From Thereva unica (lineage: Eukaryota; Arthropoda; Insecta; Diptera; Therevidae): a stretch of 64,000 nucleotides of DNA. Positions 21,364-32,048 of the stretch are shown here, piece after piece. Every line of letters begins with the position of its first letter. Position 1 is the first letter of the stretch. The position numbers and the translations under genes were made by a program. The stretch covers positions 157,928,393 through 157,992,392 of the forward strand of contig OX465281.1 in NCBI GenBank assembly GCA_949987705.1. Direction: 5' to 3'. The notes below the pieces were generated by a model. It was not told the DNA's origin, searched no databases, and saw only the letters and a list, made by a program, of their open reading frames with translations.

Positions 21364-22485
21364 TTATGAAATGAATGGGAGTGTTTCAAGGCTAATGTGC
21401 CTTGAAATAGTCAAATCGAGGGTTATTCCTCTCAGCGTTGTTGACTTAGTAACATCTGATGTGCATTCGAGATTGTACATATCCTTCATGAATTTGAGGA
21501 ATGTATCATCATTTTTCACGTTTGTGTTGAAGTCGCCACAAAGAAGAATTGGTACATTGGTATCAACTTGCATGATCGGATGCACATACTGCCTGTTATG
21601 CACATACGGAAAGAGTGCTTGGTGCAGCAATACACTAATGTTTGAGACACTTGCTCTAGGATGAATAGGTATACACTGCGCCAAGTACAATTTTAAACGT
21701 TGTATCAGCAGTGAAGCATGTAATTTCAGCCAAGCAGACCTCGCCTGTGTTTATGATGAGACGAGTTGTGTCCGACAATTCAACGTGGAGAACTTTGGCC
21801 GTGGATGTTGATGTTAATTTTCGATAGATTGCCACTCCACCAGCTACGTATGTATCAGAATCCTATCGATTATTCTGCCTGGTTATACATTCATAATTAT
21901 TGATTGGAACTGGATCAAAATTGTCACGCATCCACGTTTCAGTCAATTCCAAATAATCCGATCTTGGTATCACGGGATCCGTTTCAATATCGGCGAAGTG
22001 CGCAGACAAACTCTGAACATTAAGGTTTGTCACTACAGTTTGTCCAGCGTTGTTACCGTAATCACAAAATTTCACTGCTTTCGAAGTGATTGTTTGAAGG
22101 GCGTGTCCACGGAGTCGAATGTATTCATTACGGACATCTCGCGTAGTCTGTGAGTCGTTCCCATCCCGTCCGTGTTTGAAGATAAAAGGCGCATCTTTTT
22201 CTGTGATGATGTGCAAGCCGTCTATACTCGTTACCCGACTCAGCGCCACGTACACCAACTGTTGTGGTTGCTCCGAGGAGTATTTATAAACAATAACAGT
22301 AAACGTCCCACCTTGCGACTTGTGAATGGTTGTAGCACAAGCAGGAACGCAAGGAAACTGTTTTCGTTTGCATTTCACAGTTTTCGTCAGTGTAATGTTC
22401 ACTATTTTCTGATACACCGGCACCCAGTTAGGAGACAGAGTGTTTGGCTTGCTTTGATTATTGTTGACAATTTGACAAATTTAAT
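21364..22485 (-). pseudogene. Helentron helicase-endonuclease, C-terminal part
   Basis: The minus-strand frame begins near 22485 and reads FPCVPACATTIHKSQGGTF (helicase motif V), then QLVYVALSRVTSIDGLHI (motif VI). It runs without a break into LNVQSLSAHFADIETD and LTETWMRDNFDPVP, the start of an AP-endonuclease-like domain. After a frame change near 21860 it goes on through VAIYRKLTS, LIINTGEVCLAEITC, and PILLCGDFNTNVKN (catalytic Asp/Asn) to TTLRGITLDLTISR near 21400. A PIF1-like helicase fused to a C-terminal endonuclease is the architecture of Helentrons (Helitron2), distinct from the plain Helitron at 3913-19860. The Rep domain and helicase N-terminus are missing. Confidence 0.85.
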
Positions 22486-22856
22486 CTAATTAAATATTGA
22501 CAATTTTAATCAAATTTTTAAGATTACTACGATCAAATTTTTAAAATTACTTCGGGAGATAACGGGACATAACGGGACAATGAGTCATCATTTTTCATGC
22601 ATGCAGCCGGCGTTCATCGTTTTAATAGACGTTGTCACGTCAAAAAAAAAAAAGAAATGTGTGACAGCGAAAAATTAAGTTTTTTGGTAGAGAGTCGTCC
22701 AGCAATTTACAACTGAAAATTAAAAGAACATAGCTATAAAAGAATTATAGAGAAATTGTGGGATGAAATTGCCAGTGAAATGAAATGTAAAGGTGAGTTA
22801 TTTGAAATTAATTTATTAAAAATTGTAAGTACATCTAAAGATATTTCGATTAATTC
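22486..22856. other. AT-rich spacer, no gene
   Basis: It contains TTTAATC-type repeats at 22490-22550 and a duplicated ATAACGGGACATAACGGGAC near 22559. Any ends of the flanking Helentron and Harbinger elements lie here, but I cannot define them. Confidence 0.4.
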
Positions 22857-24539
22857 AGTTTACACATATTTATCTTGCCATGCAACCGAACCTTCTTTTG
22901 AATTAAAATATTTGACAAAATCTTCTCGCACATTGAGTGCAATAGTTGTTGGCCTACTAAACGTTACATTATCGCTGACTGAACTCCTTGGGATGTATAG
23001 TTCTTGTAATTCCTTATGAATATCTGCAAATCTTTTTTCTTTTTTCCGAATAAAGTTGTGGAGTATGCAGGCGGTCATTGTAACAATTCCAGCTTTATCT
23101 GGAGGAAGCAACATCAGTTTTTCCAAAACTCTAAATCTTTTCGTGATCATACCAAATGCACATTCTACCAATCTTCGTGCTCTTCACAAACGATAATTAC
23201 AAATGCGTTTATTTTTCGTTAAACGTGGCCTCATTAAATGTTTACGTAAAGGATAAGCTTCATCCCCTACTAGAATATACGGAAACTTATAAGTATTGGT
23301 TTCGCAAATTTGACGATCAGACGGTATATTTAACTCGCCAGAAATAATTTTTTTTCCAAAAGTACTTTCTTTAAATACTCCACTGAATCCACTTCTTCCG
23401 TAATCGCCTACGTCTATTGCAACAAAATTTCCATGTGCATCTACTACGGCTTGTAGCACTATGGAATGATATTGCTTATAATTAAAGAATTCCGACCCAG
23501 CATTTGGTGGACTTTGAATGTGAATATGCTTTCCATCTATGCATCCTAAACAATTAGGAAATTGCCATAATTGTTCAAAATCACTTCCAATAGAGATCCA
23601 ATCTTGCTTATGTGGTTGTGGCATATAAATAGGTGCGAGTAAATCCCAAATAGCTTAACATATATAGATTTTCGAGGGATACCGAATCAGACCACTATTT
23701 GCGGGTCCCTTTTCGTCCCTCTGCTTAGAGTCATCTTATTGGGGTTGCAGTGGGTTGTCCCATTGCTCCCATAGCTTGACATACTTCTGGAACAATTTTT
23801 GCAACTGTCGAAGAACCCACTCGAAATTGGTAATGAAGAGACTTAAAATATTCCCCCGTTGCTAGATACCTAAATAGACAAATATTGTTAAATTGAAAAG
23901 TAGTTATAAATATTGGAATAAATAAAATTTTTAATATATTTTCAGTAAACGAATGTAAAATGAAATGGGGTACTTTACGCAATTCATATGCAAGATTTGT
24001 GAAGGAAGACAGTAATACACCCTCTGGTATGGTGGCAAAGAAGAAGAAAATTTGGTATTTAGCGGATGCGATGAGTTTTTTACGTGATTTTATGAGCCTG
24101 CATAGATCGTTCTTCAATGGAACATTCAACAGGTTTTAGTTATACTGCCCTGTAAAATATATTATGTAAATAAATAAATAAAATTATTATATTATGTAAT
24201 AAATAAATGTATAAAATCTATATAAAACCAATATATAAAAATTAATATAAATAAATAGATGTGTTTTTTAATTATACTTACCTCAATGTAATTAAAAGCT
24301 TTTCAGCTGGAGTAATGCTTTTCCGATAATTTGTACCTGCTTTAATCAGTTTTGGCTCAATCAACTCCAATAATTCATCAAATAATTTAGAACTCATCCT
24401 AGTATAATGTCTAAATTTACTTTCATCTTGTTGTAATTCACTAATTAAGTTAATTATTATATTTTCTCTTTCCCTTCTTTGATTTAAAGGATGCACCCAA
24501 AACTTTCTTTCCACTTTTTCACTTAACATGATATACATA
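22857..24539 (-). pseudogene. PIF/Harbinger (HARBI1-like) transposase with one intron
   Basis: Exon 1 (24539-24282) gives the N-terminal region, e.g. FRHYTRMSSKLFDELLELI and ITPAEKLLITL, and ends at a GTAAGT donor. The intron is 24281-23870, with acceptor CTATTTAG. Exon 2 starts RYLATGEYFKSLHYQFRVG, then carries the DDE_4 nuclease: LGCIDGKHIHIQSP (first Asp), DVGDYGRSG, PYILVGDEAYPL (second Asp), and RRLVECAFGMITKRFRVL (catalytic Glu), ending near 22860. It nearly has normal length for the family. Two defects are seen: a TGA between CNYRL and RARRL (about 23182) and a 114-bp insertion at 23657-23770. Upstream at 24584 an ATG opens an acidic SSESEEESDVVV start in a frame one base off, so the true start may be there. 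Confidence 0.88.
23657..23770. mobile_element. 114-bp insertion in the Harbinger transposase
   Basis: ATAGCTT at 23650-23656 and 23771-23777 flanks the insert as a 7-bp duplication. Removing the insert and one copy rejoins EVCQA to IWDLLAPIY in frame. The insert has no obvious terminal inverted repeat or coding content; a short SINE or a MITE relic are both possible. Confidence 0.75.
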
Positions 24540-24599
24540 TGTTGCCATTACTACAACATCACTTTCTTCTTCCGATTCCGAAGACATTGCCGCATTGAC

Positions 24600-25024
24600 T
24601 GGCTGCAACCTACACTAAATCAAGCACGTCAAATATGTTTTTGCTTTGTTTTTGTTTTGTTCGATTTGATTTGTTTTGGGAGCCAGTCAAAACAATTGCT
24701 TTTTGTTTGTTTGTGTGTTGCTCGGTTCAGTGTGGGCTTAGCCTAACTCTATCTACCGAACAAGGCCGATAAATCACTTGTAAATATTAATTAAGTAATA
24801 TCAATTTCCTATTATTAAACTTTCAAATTACTTGGCTAGGGACTGACAAACTGACTGGATCAACACAAGATTGCAAAGCAATTGCCGCTCTGCTCTGACA
24901 TACAAAATGGCCATTGCAAAGGGAGTGCAGTCTGCAGATAATTTCATCTCGTTCTTTAAAATCAACTGGATTGCATTCACTCTACAGTCATGTAATGCCG
25001 CGAAATTTTAAAATCCGTTAATGG
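24600..25024. other. Spacer with no recognised gene
   Basis: T- and GTTTG-rich sequence then AT-rich DNA. GGCTAGGGACTGACA at 24834 recurs at 30221, on the far side of the hAT element, hinting that the flanks belong to a single older repeat into which the hAT inserted. Confidence 0.4.
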
Positions 25025-25322
25025 CTACGGACTAGGGAATGCAATACCGAACAAAAAAATGAATACCGGTTTTTCGGTATTTTCATTTTGAAAACCGGGA
25101 ATACCGATATTAATACCGGTATTGTTAAAATTTAAAAAAATGGAATAAAATTGAAATTTATTCACAGTAGGATATATTGTATATTAGTATAAAAGAAGTT
25201 ATACAATATGTATGTTAAAGTGAAAGTCAAAACTAATAAAAAAATTTTAATAATTATAAAATTCGTGTACTTAATTACAAAAAAAAAAATCATTTCTGGA
25301 ATAATTAACCAATATTGAAGTA

Positions 25323-27019
25323 TTAGTTTTTGGTATTAAAATAGGATTTTAAGAAACAAATATGATCCAGTGTTTCATCATTTAGTCTCGATCTTATTTT
25401 AGTGCAGATCTGCACAGAAGCTGAAAATGCTCGTTCTGATTCTACACTTGTTGGAGGTATTGTTCTTAGATAATCAAAGGCTAATTGTAAGTGCACCCCC
25501 TTAATACCTTCTTCTTCAAAAAATAACATTTCTTTCCTAATTTGTTGGTCTAATCCTTGAAATTTCCCTTTGGAAGTATTCGGAGCAGATGTCATCGTTT
25601 TATTAATTACAGTTTGTAATTCATTTTTTAATAAATCAGTTTTCTTTATTGCTACAGAGGAAGATGATAATGACAGTGCCAATGGTATATTATCTTCAGG
25701 ATCCGAATGTTCGATTGTACTGTCTGGCTCGTTAGCTCTAATCCCAACTCCGAGACGTTCCACAAGACGAATAATTGTTTTTCTAATAGTTGGTTTACTA
25801 ATTATTGGAAATAAATCTGTATCGACAGAATCGTTTGCATTCTGTGAAGCGCTGCGTAAATACTGAAGTACTTGAGATAAATCTGTACGCCTTTGGGATA
25901 TGCGAAATATTAAAGCAGTTGCCAAATTAGTGCTTATTTCACTTTTATTGGCAATGAGTGTTTCCATCAAAAATTTTAAGGTTGCATCTGCAACGAGACG
26001 ATTTGAGTCTTTTCTGCACAATGCTTCTACTCCCAATTTAATTGGTGAAAGTGCAGCAATAGCTTCAGAAATTAAAGTAAAATCATCTTCACCAAAATTT
26101 ATGTTTGAATTTAAGTCTATTAAAGCTTTTTGTGCACAATGCCCCAATTGATAAAATCTTTCTAGCATATTAAGTAGACTATTCCAACGTGTTATGACAT
26201 CCAATTGTAAATTAATTTCCTTTCCAAATTCTAGTTTAACATATTTTTGTAAATATTGATCATTTTTAGTTGGAGATCGTCTGAAAATTTTAATTACTTT
26301 TCGAATTTTTGTTACGAATGAAGATAAATGACTATATTTTAAATTTACGGCAGTGTCAATAAAATTAAACTCTACGGCAACACCATCATATTTATTATTT
26401 TCTTTTTCTTCATTATTGTCATAACCGTCATCAGCATTAGCATATCCATTATTATCACTATCCTCAGATTCAGTATCATCCGTTTCCACATCACCAACTC
26501 CTTCAATATCAGCATTGACAATTGCTAAATTTGGTTTGTTTTTGTAAAGGACATCTGTAACTGCTAAATGAATGCCGTGTGCAAAACATAGCTGGTGTTC
26601 GACATCAATCAATTTTCCCAGCTTTACCATGACTGACGCACCATCTGTCGATATACAAACAATGTCTCTCGATAAGTTGAGACCATGCTCTTGTAATTTT
26701 ATTTCCAAAATATCCAACCATTTTTCCGCCGGCACTCTTCCATATAAACGAGCAAGTCCTATGTTCCGTATAAATCCTTCAGAAGAATGAACGTTTATAT
26801 TTAAATATCTGCGATTACGAACTGATGTCTATTCGTCGAACGTTAAGCTAAATCGCTTGCCTTTCGATTTTAAAGTTGCTATTTCATTAATTATTTTATT
26901 TCTTACACTCTTACTATAATCAATGGTCATGGCTTTTATTGTCGCAGCTGATTTTGGTAGGTCATGAAACCCCCTGGCTAGCAGCCCTTTTCTTATATCC
27001 TCCGAAGAGCAGAAAACTC
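25323..27019 (-). pseudogene. hAT transposase, main part
   Basis: The minus-strand frame reads VFCSSEDIRKGLLARGFHDL at its start, then KRFSLTFDE, a TAG at 26831-26829 in place of the conserved Trp, TSVRNRRYLNINVH, and an uninterrupted 470-codon stretch from 26735. Key parts are ISTDGASVM, HGIHLAVTDV, an acidic insert (DVETDDTESEDSDNN), DVITRWNSLL, and the C-terminal dimerisation region FDYLRTIPPTSVESERAFS. The DDE/hAT catalytic Asp residues and the SESERAFS block are present. Except for the one nonsense codon and the interruptions upstream, it looks largely intact, so it is a fairly young copy. Confidence 0.92.
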
Positions 27020-27022
27020 TAA

Positions 27023-27443
27023 AGGTGCCGACCCATAGAACGCGTTAACGCGATGCGCGCACCAGATGCGTGTGACATTTCATTTAAAGTAAATGCTATT
27101 TAATGGAACTAGTCCCAATGACTGCTGCGACACACGCAAGTAAAGCTACAAACGCTTGAAGTTGGCTAATTTTCAACTTTTTCATGCGATAGGCGCGTTT
27201 GACGTTTATTTTTGGTGTAAATAATTTGAAATTTCAGCCTTTCATCAATCTAGTGTGCGAAGCTCAAAAATATGAATACGAAATACAAGAATACTAAGGT
27301 TTAGACAAGCTATAAACATAAAATTAGATGAAATGTCATACACGTACAACGCGTTCATTGAGTCTGTCGCATGCTTCGCATGCTGGACTATCACACGCAT
27401 CTTGCGCACGCATCGCGTTAACGCGTTTTATGGGCCGGCACCT
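27023..27443. mobile_element. 421-bp Harbinger-type MITE in the hAT transposase
   Basis: Terminal inverted repeats of about 37 bp start AGGTGCCGACCCATAGAACG on the left; the right-end reverse complement starts AGGTGCCGGCCCATAAAACG. Both contain ACGCGTTAACGCG. TAA lies on each side (27020-27022 and 27444-27446), the 3-bp TWA duplication of PIF/Harbinger. Excision with one TAA rejoins the transposase frame. Non-coding. Confidence 0.88.
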
Positions 27444-27450
27444 TAAATGG

Positions 27451-29213
27451 TGTAACGGTCGGAATTATCATTTATTTGGGTTGGGAAATTTATTTTGGGA
27501 ATCACCTTGTAAAGGGAAATTTTGGGGAAAATCACTTTGCGGGAACAGGAAAATTTTAAAGACAGAATAGGCGAGGAAAAAAATTAATGATGAAAGGAGT
27601 TTTGTTTTGGGAGAAAAAATGTGGGCTCAGGACAAAACAGTCATTTTGGTCAGCAATTTTGCTTTTAGTTCAGAAATTTCACAAAAAAATAGTTATTATT
27701 AAAAAGAATTAAGTAGTCGGATTATTATTTAATTTAAATGAGTCGTTAGTTCTATTCAAATCCCTAAACCCACTTGGAGAGGAAAGAAAAGAAGTTTCGA
27801 ACTAGGACGTGAGGAGATTTGGTCCTTTTTTTTGCACACATACGACTGGCTGGAAGGAAAAAGAAACCCGCAGTATTCAGTTCATTGGAAGAAAATAACA
27901 ATTTCTTTTCCGAAGTAGCAACAATCAGGACTATTTTAGGAAATAGGAGTTTGGAGAGGTACCGAAGGGGATACCAGCAATAAAAAAAAATTGTTTTTTT
28001 TGCCCAGGGCAATGTGCGGATTGGTGTTAATCTGTACAAACTGTTTTATGTAGTTAAGGGGCAATACCCCGTGTTTATAATACTTTTCGTTTATCTGTCA
28101 CCAGAATTTCCGAAGAAAGGTGAAAAACGTGTATAGATGCGGAAGGCAACGGAGATTTGGTGGACGAAGGAACAGGTTTGAAAGCAGAAGAACGAGGGGG
28201 TCTGGAGAACAGACCGAATTATATCCAAAATTACTCAAATCTGGTTTAAATAGAGGAAACAATTGGCGTAAAATTAGATGATATTTCTCAAACAGGCGAC
28301 CCTAGTATAAAGGGAGGAACTACAGGTAATTAATCAATATCTATAGTGCATCCACCCCCCAGATGGGTCAGGGATAGCAAAAAAAATCTACCCGAACAAC
28401 AAGACACAAAATAGAATTACAAAAAATTTGTCTTTTTTTTGCTTTAACTTAAAAAAAACAAAAAAACCAAGAAATAATTTATTCTAAAATAATAATTTTA
28501 ATAGTAGTTAGTATTACTTAGTATTACTTTTATATCTTTGATAAGTATTTGTGAATGTGTGTTGCTCCTTGTCGGATATAGTTTGTTCTTTGGTGGTACC
28601 GGGAAATTTGTCGTTCTTATCAGGGATTCTGTTGATTGTGATCTCGTTTGTACAAAGCGAGGAGTATTGGCCAATACTGCGCGCTTTATTGTTGTCATTC
28701 CTACAATGTTCCCTAAAAGTAACGTACCACTTATGTTTGTAATTGGATCAGGTAATTGTTAATATTTGGGACAGGCAACTAATCCGTGACGTTGTTGTTA
28801 AGGTTCAAATATAACGTGTATGTTGATGGTTATAAATATATTAAAGCATAGTAACTATTAAAATGTCCCGGCGTTAAAAACTTTTTCTTGTGGAATGGTT
28901 GAGGGGGGGTTGGTCATTCCTTTTCAGGGTTGGACGCGGCACAGGCGATGACCGGAGAGTGACGGACGGAAGTTAAAGTTGCACAGACACAGGTAAGTGG
29001 TGAACCAGCCGCGGTAAGTCCCGGCCACACACCCCACGACCCCTCCGGCGAGCTAGATAACTCCGTGTGGCCGGCGTAGGAGTTCCGGATTTTCTTTTCA
29101 TTTCTTATGTATGGTATTGGCTCCTTAGTCATGCTCTTCCGGGCTTGTGGTTAAGGGGGTAATACCTCGCATAAGTGGCGCCCACTATTTTATCGCGCCA
29201 TTATGCTAGTACA
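27451..29213. mobile_element. Solo-LTR-like insertion in the hAT transposase
   Basis: The insert begins TGTAACGGTCGG and ends GCTAGTACA, so it has TG...CA ends with short TGTA/TACA inversion. It is flanked by ATGG (27447-27450 and 29214-29217), a 4-bp duplication that extends with neighbouring matching bases to AATGG. A TATAAATA word lies at 28833. No coding region or internal second LTR was recognised over 1.76 kb, so a long gypsy-type solo LTR is the best reading. A unit with two very diverged LTRs is less likely. Confidence 0.6.
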
Positions 29214-29574
29214 ATGGTAGTCTATCACGTGCAACCATACGAGCTAATATTCACATAACTGCTCCGTTTTTTTACTTTTAAAATAATCAAATATTTTGCA
29301 AGGTATTTTCTTAGGTTGACTTTGACTAGAACTAGGTTCATCCTTTTCTGTACCTGCTGCAGTGTCACTTTTAGTTTTTAAATTTATTTTATGTATTGTT
29401 TTCAAGTGAGGGTGAAGGCCACTTGTGGATCCTCCGGAACATTTAATTTCTTTTGACCATTGCTTACATTTTGATACTTGACTTTGTTTATCAATTAATT
29501 AATATGTAGTGCCAAACAGAAAACTTATCGTTCCCTATTTTGTGTTCCTCAAATACAATAGAATTGGAACTCAT
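29214..29574 (-). pseudogene. hAT transposase N-terminus with BED zinc finger
   Basis: Starts MSSNSIVFEEHKIGNDKFSV at 29574. A small ATTAATTAATT expansion near 29494 shifts the frame. Then comes VSKCKQWSKEI, GGSTSGLHPHLKTIH (the C...H...H of a BED finger), a Ser/Lys linker, and ARMVARDRLPL at 29260-29220, which breaks at the LTR-like insert. When that insert and the MITE are left out, the codons join on to VFCSSEDIRK in frame. The BED finger would bind the transposon ends. Confidence 0.85.
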
Positions 29575-29841
29575 GATTTTGTTTCTAAAATAATTCCTAT
29601 TTTATTTTAAATAATTAAAATTAAAACCTGAACTTACTATTTTATTTATTATGTTGAGCTAGAGAAGCAAAATTGAAAATATGTATATAATAAAGACTTC
29701 AACAGACAAGAAAACACGACCTACAGCGTCTAAACACTACACAGAGTACAGCTCAACAGAACACTGCAGTTAAATTTTCGAGAAATCACCACCGCAACCA
29801 CTTTTTGGGATTCCCCGCAATAAGTTTGTCAATAAAAAAAT

Positions 29842-29935
29842 ATACAGTGAGGGACAAAAGTATTGACACAGATAAAATTTTTAAGTAAAACTAGATGTTA
29901 GCAGCCAAAAAATGTAGTAACTTTTAATATTTTTT
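29842..29935 (+). mobile_element. Tc1/mariner-like terminal fragment
   Basis: TACAGTGAGGGACAAAAGTA at 29849 matches the usual form of a Tc1-like terminal inverted repeat next to a TA. Only about 90 bp is present and no partner end was found. It sits in the 5' untranslated part of the hAT element. Confidence 0.5.
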
Positions 29936-30030
29936 AATGTCGATAAACCGGTATTTTAATGTTTAATACCGGTATTGTATACCGACTAAATTTTGAAAGG
30001 GATCCCTGTATTGCATTCCCTATTACGGAC

Positions 30031-30363
30031 TGATGATTAAAATTGAGGACACTAATTTCGACCTTAGGAAACATATTTATTGTTTTTTTAAATTACAAAA
30101 AATGATGAAATTAGTTGTAAATACTTTAATATTGTAAAATTGTAAAGAAAATTAAAGTAGATATAAATTAATTTTTTTGCGAAATATGGATGCCCAAACA
30201 CAAAATTTCGATACACGGACATGGCTAGGGACTGACATTTGGGGTCAATAAATATGATTTCAAGAGTATAGTGTAATATTATTTTAAACAAAATTTGAGG
30301 AATAAATACAACATATTTTGATTTGTTACTTAGCAATGTTAAAATAAAATAATATTAAATATA
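30031..30363. other. AT-rich flank, no gene
   Basis: Sequence directly following the hAT target duplication. Contains the second GGCTAGGGACTGACA (30221). No gene seen. Confidence 0.4.
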
Positions 30364-30782
30364 TCAAGTGGGGAGTGCTGCAGACACAGAGTTGCCTGAT
30401 TTTTGTGGAAGAACCCATACAGGGATATTCATGTATATATGTAGCCTCTTAAAAATGTTAAATGAAAACCCAGCTGCGTTCAAGCCGAGTATCTTCCTTA
30501 GAGTTCCTTCATAAATTACGTGAGGCGATTTTTGCGATATTTCCACGCCACGCCCAGCTTTAATTCTGGATAACTGATAATTCGAACTCCTACTTGCCCC
30601 TAATCTATTCCACTCGCTTTTTCCGCTTGTAGTGGACACACAACTACCAAAACGTAAGCACTCATAATCAACAAGAATTTCATTACGCCGAAATTCGGGG
30701 AGGGCCTTTCCTGTAGTTCCATATTCAAATGGCCGTTTCGCGGGTCAGTGTTACTTGGCTCGTACGCCGTAGCATTCGTCAA
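30364..30782 (-). CDS. Candidate small secreted protein (uncertain)
   Basis: On the minus strand, MKFLLIMSAYVLVVVCPLQA (from about 30682) has the charge, hydrophobic core and small-residue end of a signal peptide. The frame stops soon after at EKASGID. A frame one base off, 30639-30364, stays open for 91 codons (RIKAGRGVEISQKSPHVIYE and LGLNAAGFSFNIFKRL) and ends TTG-stop-free up to a TGA. Either a short intron, a single-base error or decay could link the two. The flanks of this region, unlike the rest of the window, show no transposon motif. No family recognised; a host gene is inference. Confidence 0.3.
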
Positions 30783-32048
30783 GTCCCGCGTTTGGCTAAG
30801 AGCTAACTATACTACTTTTTGGAGTTCGCATAAACATTTTTGTGTAGGATTTAGGCATATCTTAAGGCCTCCTTTCACACGCAGGTCGACGGCAGGCAGT
30901 GACCAAGTATCCCCACACATCTCCCCGGCCGCCAACTGGATGGGGCCTGCAGTTCAAGAAAACTCAAAAGTCTATAAGTATATGTGTGAGCATTTGTCGT
31001 CAGTTTGTGCCTGAAGATCTGGTGTGGTAGCACGTAAATTGTTTCAATCGACCTCTTCATATAATAATTTTTGTAACACTTAAAAAACTTACTCGCTACC
31101 ACCCCAGAACTTCTATTCAGTCTCAAGCCGTGAATTTACGACAAGAATTCAAACCTATTCATCGCTGAGAACAAGACGCGGAAACATTCCACACTCGCTT
31201 GTTCGTGCTTGTTCGCGGTCGTTCACGGCGTGAGTCTGGAATCGCCTTAAGACACAAACATATTGGCGCGGAGGCGGTAATGGCGGCTGCCGGCGAGAGA
31301 ATTGTCTCATCCATTTACTTTCTCCGCGCCGCCTGCCTTTGTGTCAGCAAATATGGTGGTCCGTGTATTTTAAAGGTTTTCCAGCCACCAATCTGTTTGC
31401 GTCTTTAGAGTTTTCGTTGAGGCCATGAACATTATTGCACTTGAATTAACAACCTGCTATGCTAAACTGTCATCTTCGCCCTTGTGTCTGGGGGGAATCA
31501 TGACGTCACCTGCATGTCACCGCCTGTCAGGCTAGAGATACCTGAAGTCCTCATACCTCAGTCAGACTGATTGTATAGCCTTTATTGGGCCGTGCCTACC
31601 GGCAGCCTGTAAGTGAATGGGAGTCTTTAGTGGAGAAACATGTTTTACTTAATTTAGTCCAGTTTTTTTGGAAGTTTTACACTGTTTCTTGAGAAAAAAA
31701 AAATTACGTGATATTTGCCGAGACCTCCTCTCTCCAACGTGAGATTGCGTGAAATTCGGCTCGATCCCCTAGACCGCCTCACGTAATTAATGAAACACTT
31801 TTTATTCGAAGGAAAAATGGCAGTTTAATGTCAAAAAATTAAATGTGCCGAACCCGTGTTAAAGGATTAGTCACTTAATCAAACTCAGCTCGTATGCTTC
31901 TGGTTCCGTTCCGGGGTTTAGCTTTTTATTTCGCCTTGATTCACTTGCTCTTATCATTAAACTTTAATTATAAACCAAAAAAATCAATTAATTAACCTGT
32001 AACAATTTCTTTAATTTCCATGTTTTTTTCTTATAAATAGCCTTACTA
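30783..32048. other. Mostly unique-looking DNA, no gene recognised
   Basis: The GC content is higher than elsewhere in the window. Includes mirrored ATTACGTGA (31703) and TCACGTAAT (ending 31787), a possible 85-bp mini inverted-repeat element. No protein family motif found on either strand. Confidence 0.45.

Larger units (their letters stand above)
25033..30022 (-). mobile_element. zf-BED hAT transposon, 4.99 kb
   Basis: Ends are TAGGGAATGCAATAC on the left and its reverse complement on the right (GTATTGCATTCCCTA, ending 30022). The flanks are an 8-bp duplication with one mismatch: CTACGGAC (25025-25032) and TTACGGAC (30023-30030). Subterminal ACCGGTATT words are repeated near both ends. It encodes one minus-strand transposase, N-terminus at 29574 and C-terminus at 25323. 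Two later inserts lie in it, a solo-LTR-like sequence (27451-29213) and a MITE (27023-27443), so about 2.8 kb is the original element. Confidence 0.88.

Noticed and set aside
23731..24129. Independent 132-codon protein
   Set aside because: It mixes Harbinger exon 2, its intron and the 114-bp insert; intron borders explain it.
29172..29190. Retroviral primer-binding site TGGCGCCCAC
   Set aside because: It lies inside the solo-LTR-like insert, 25-40 bases before its CA end, and no internal retroviral region follows.
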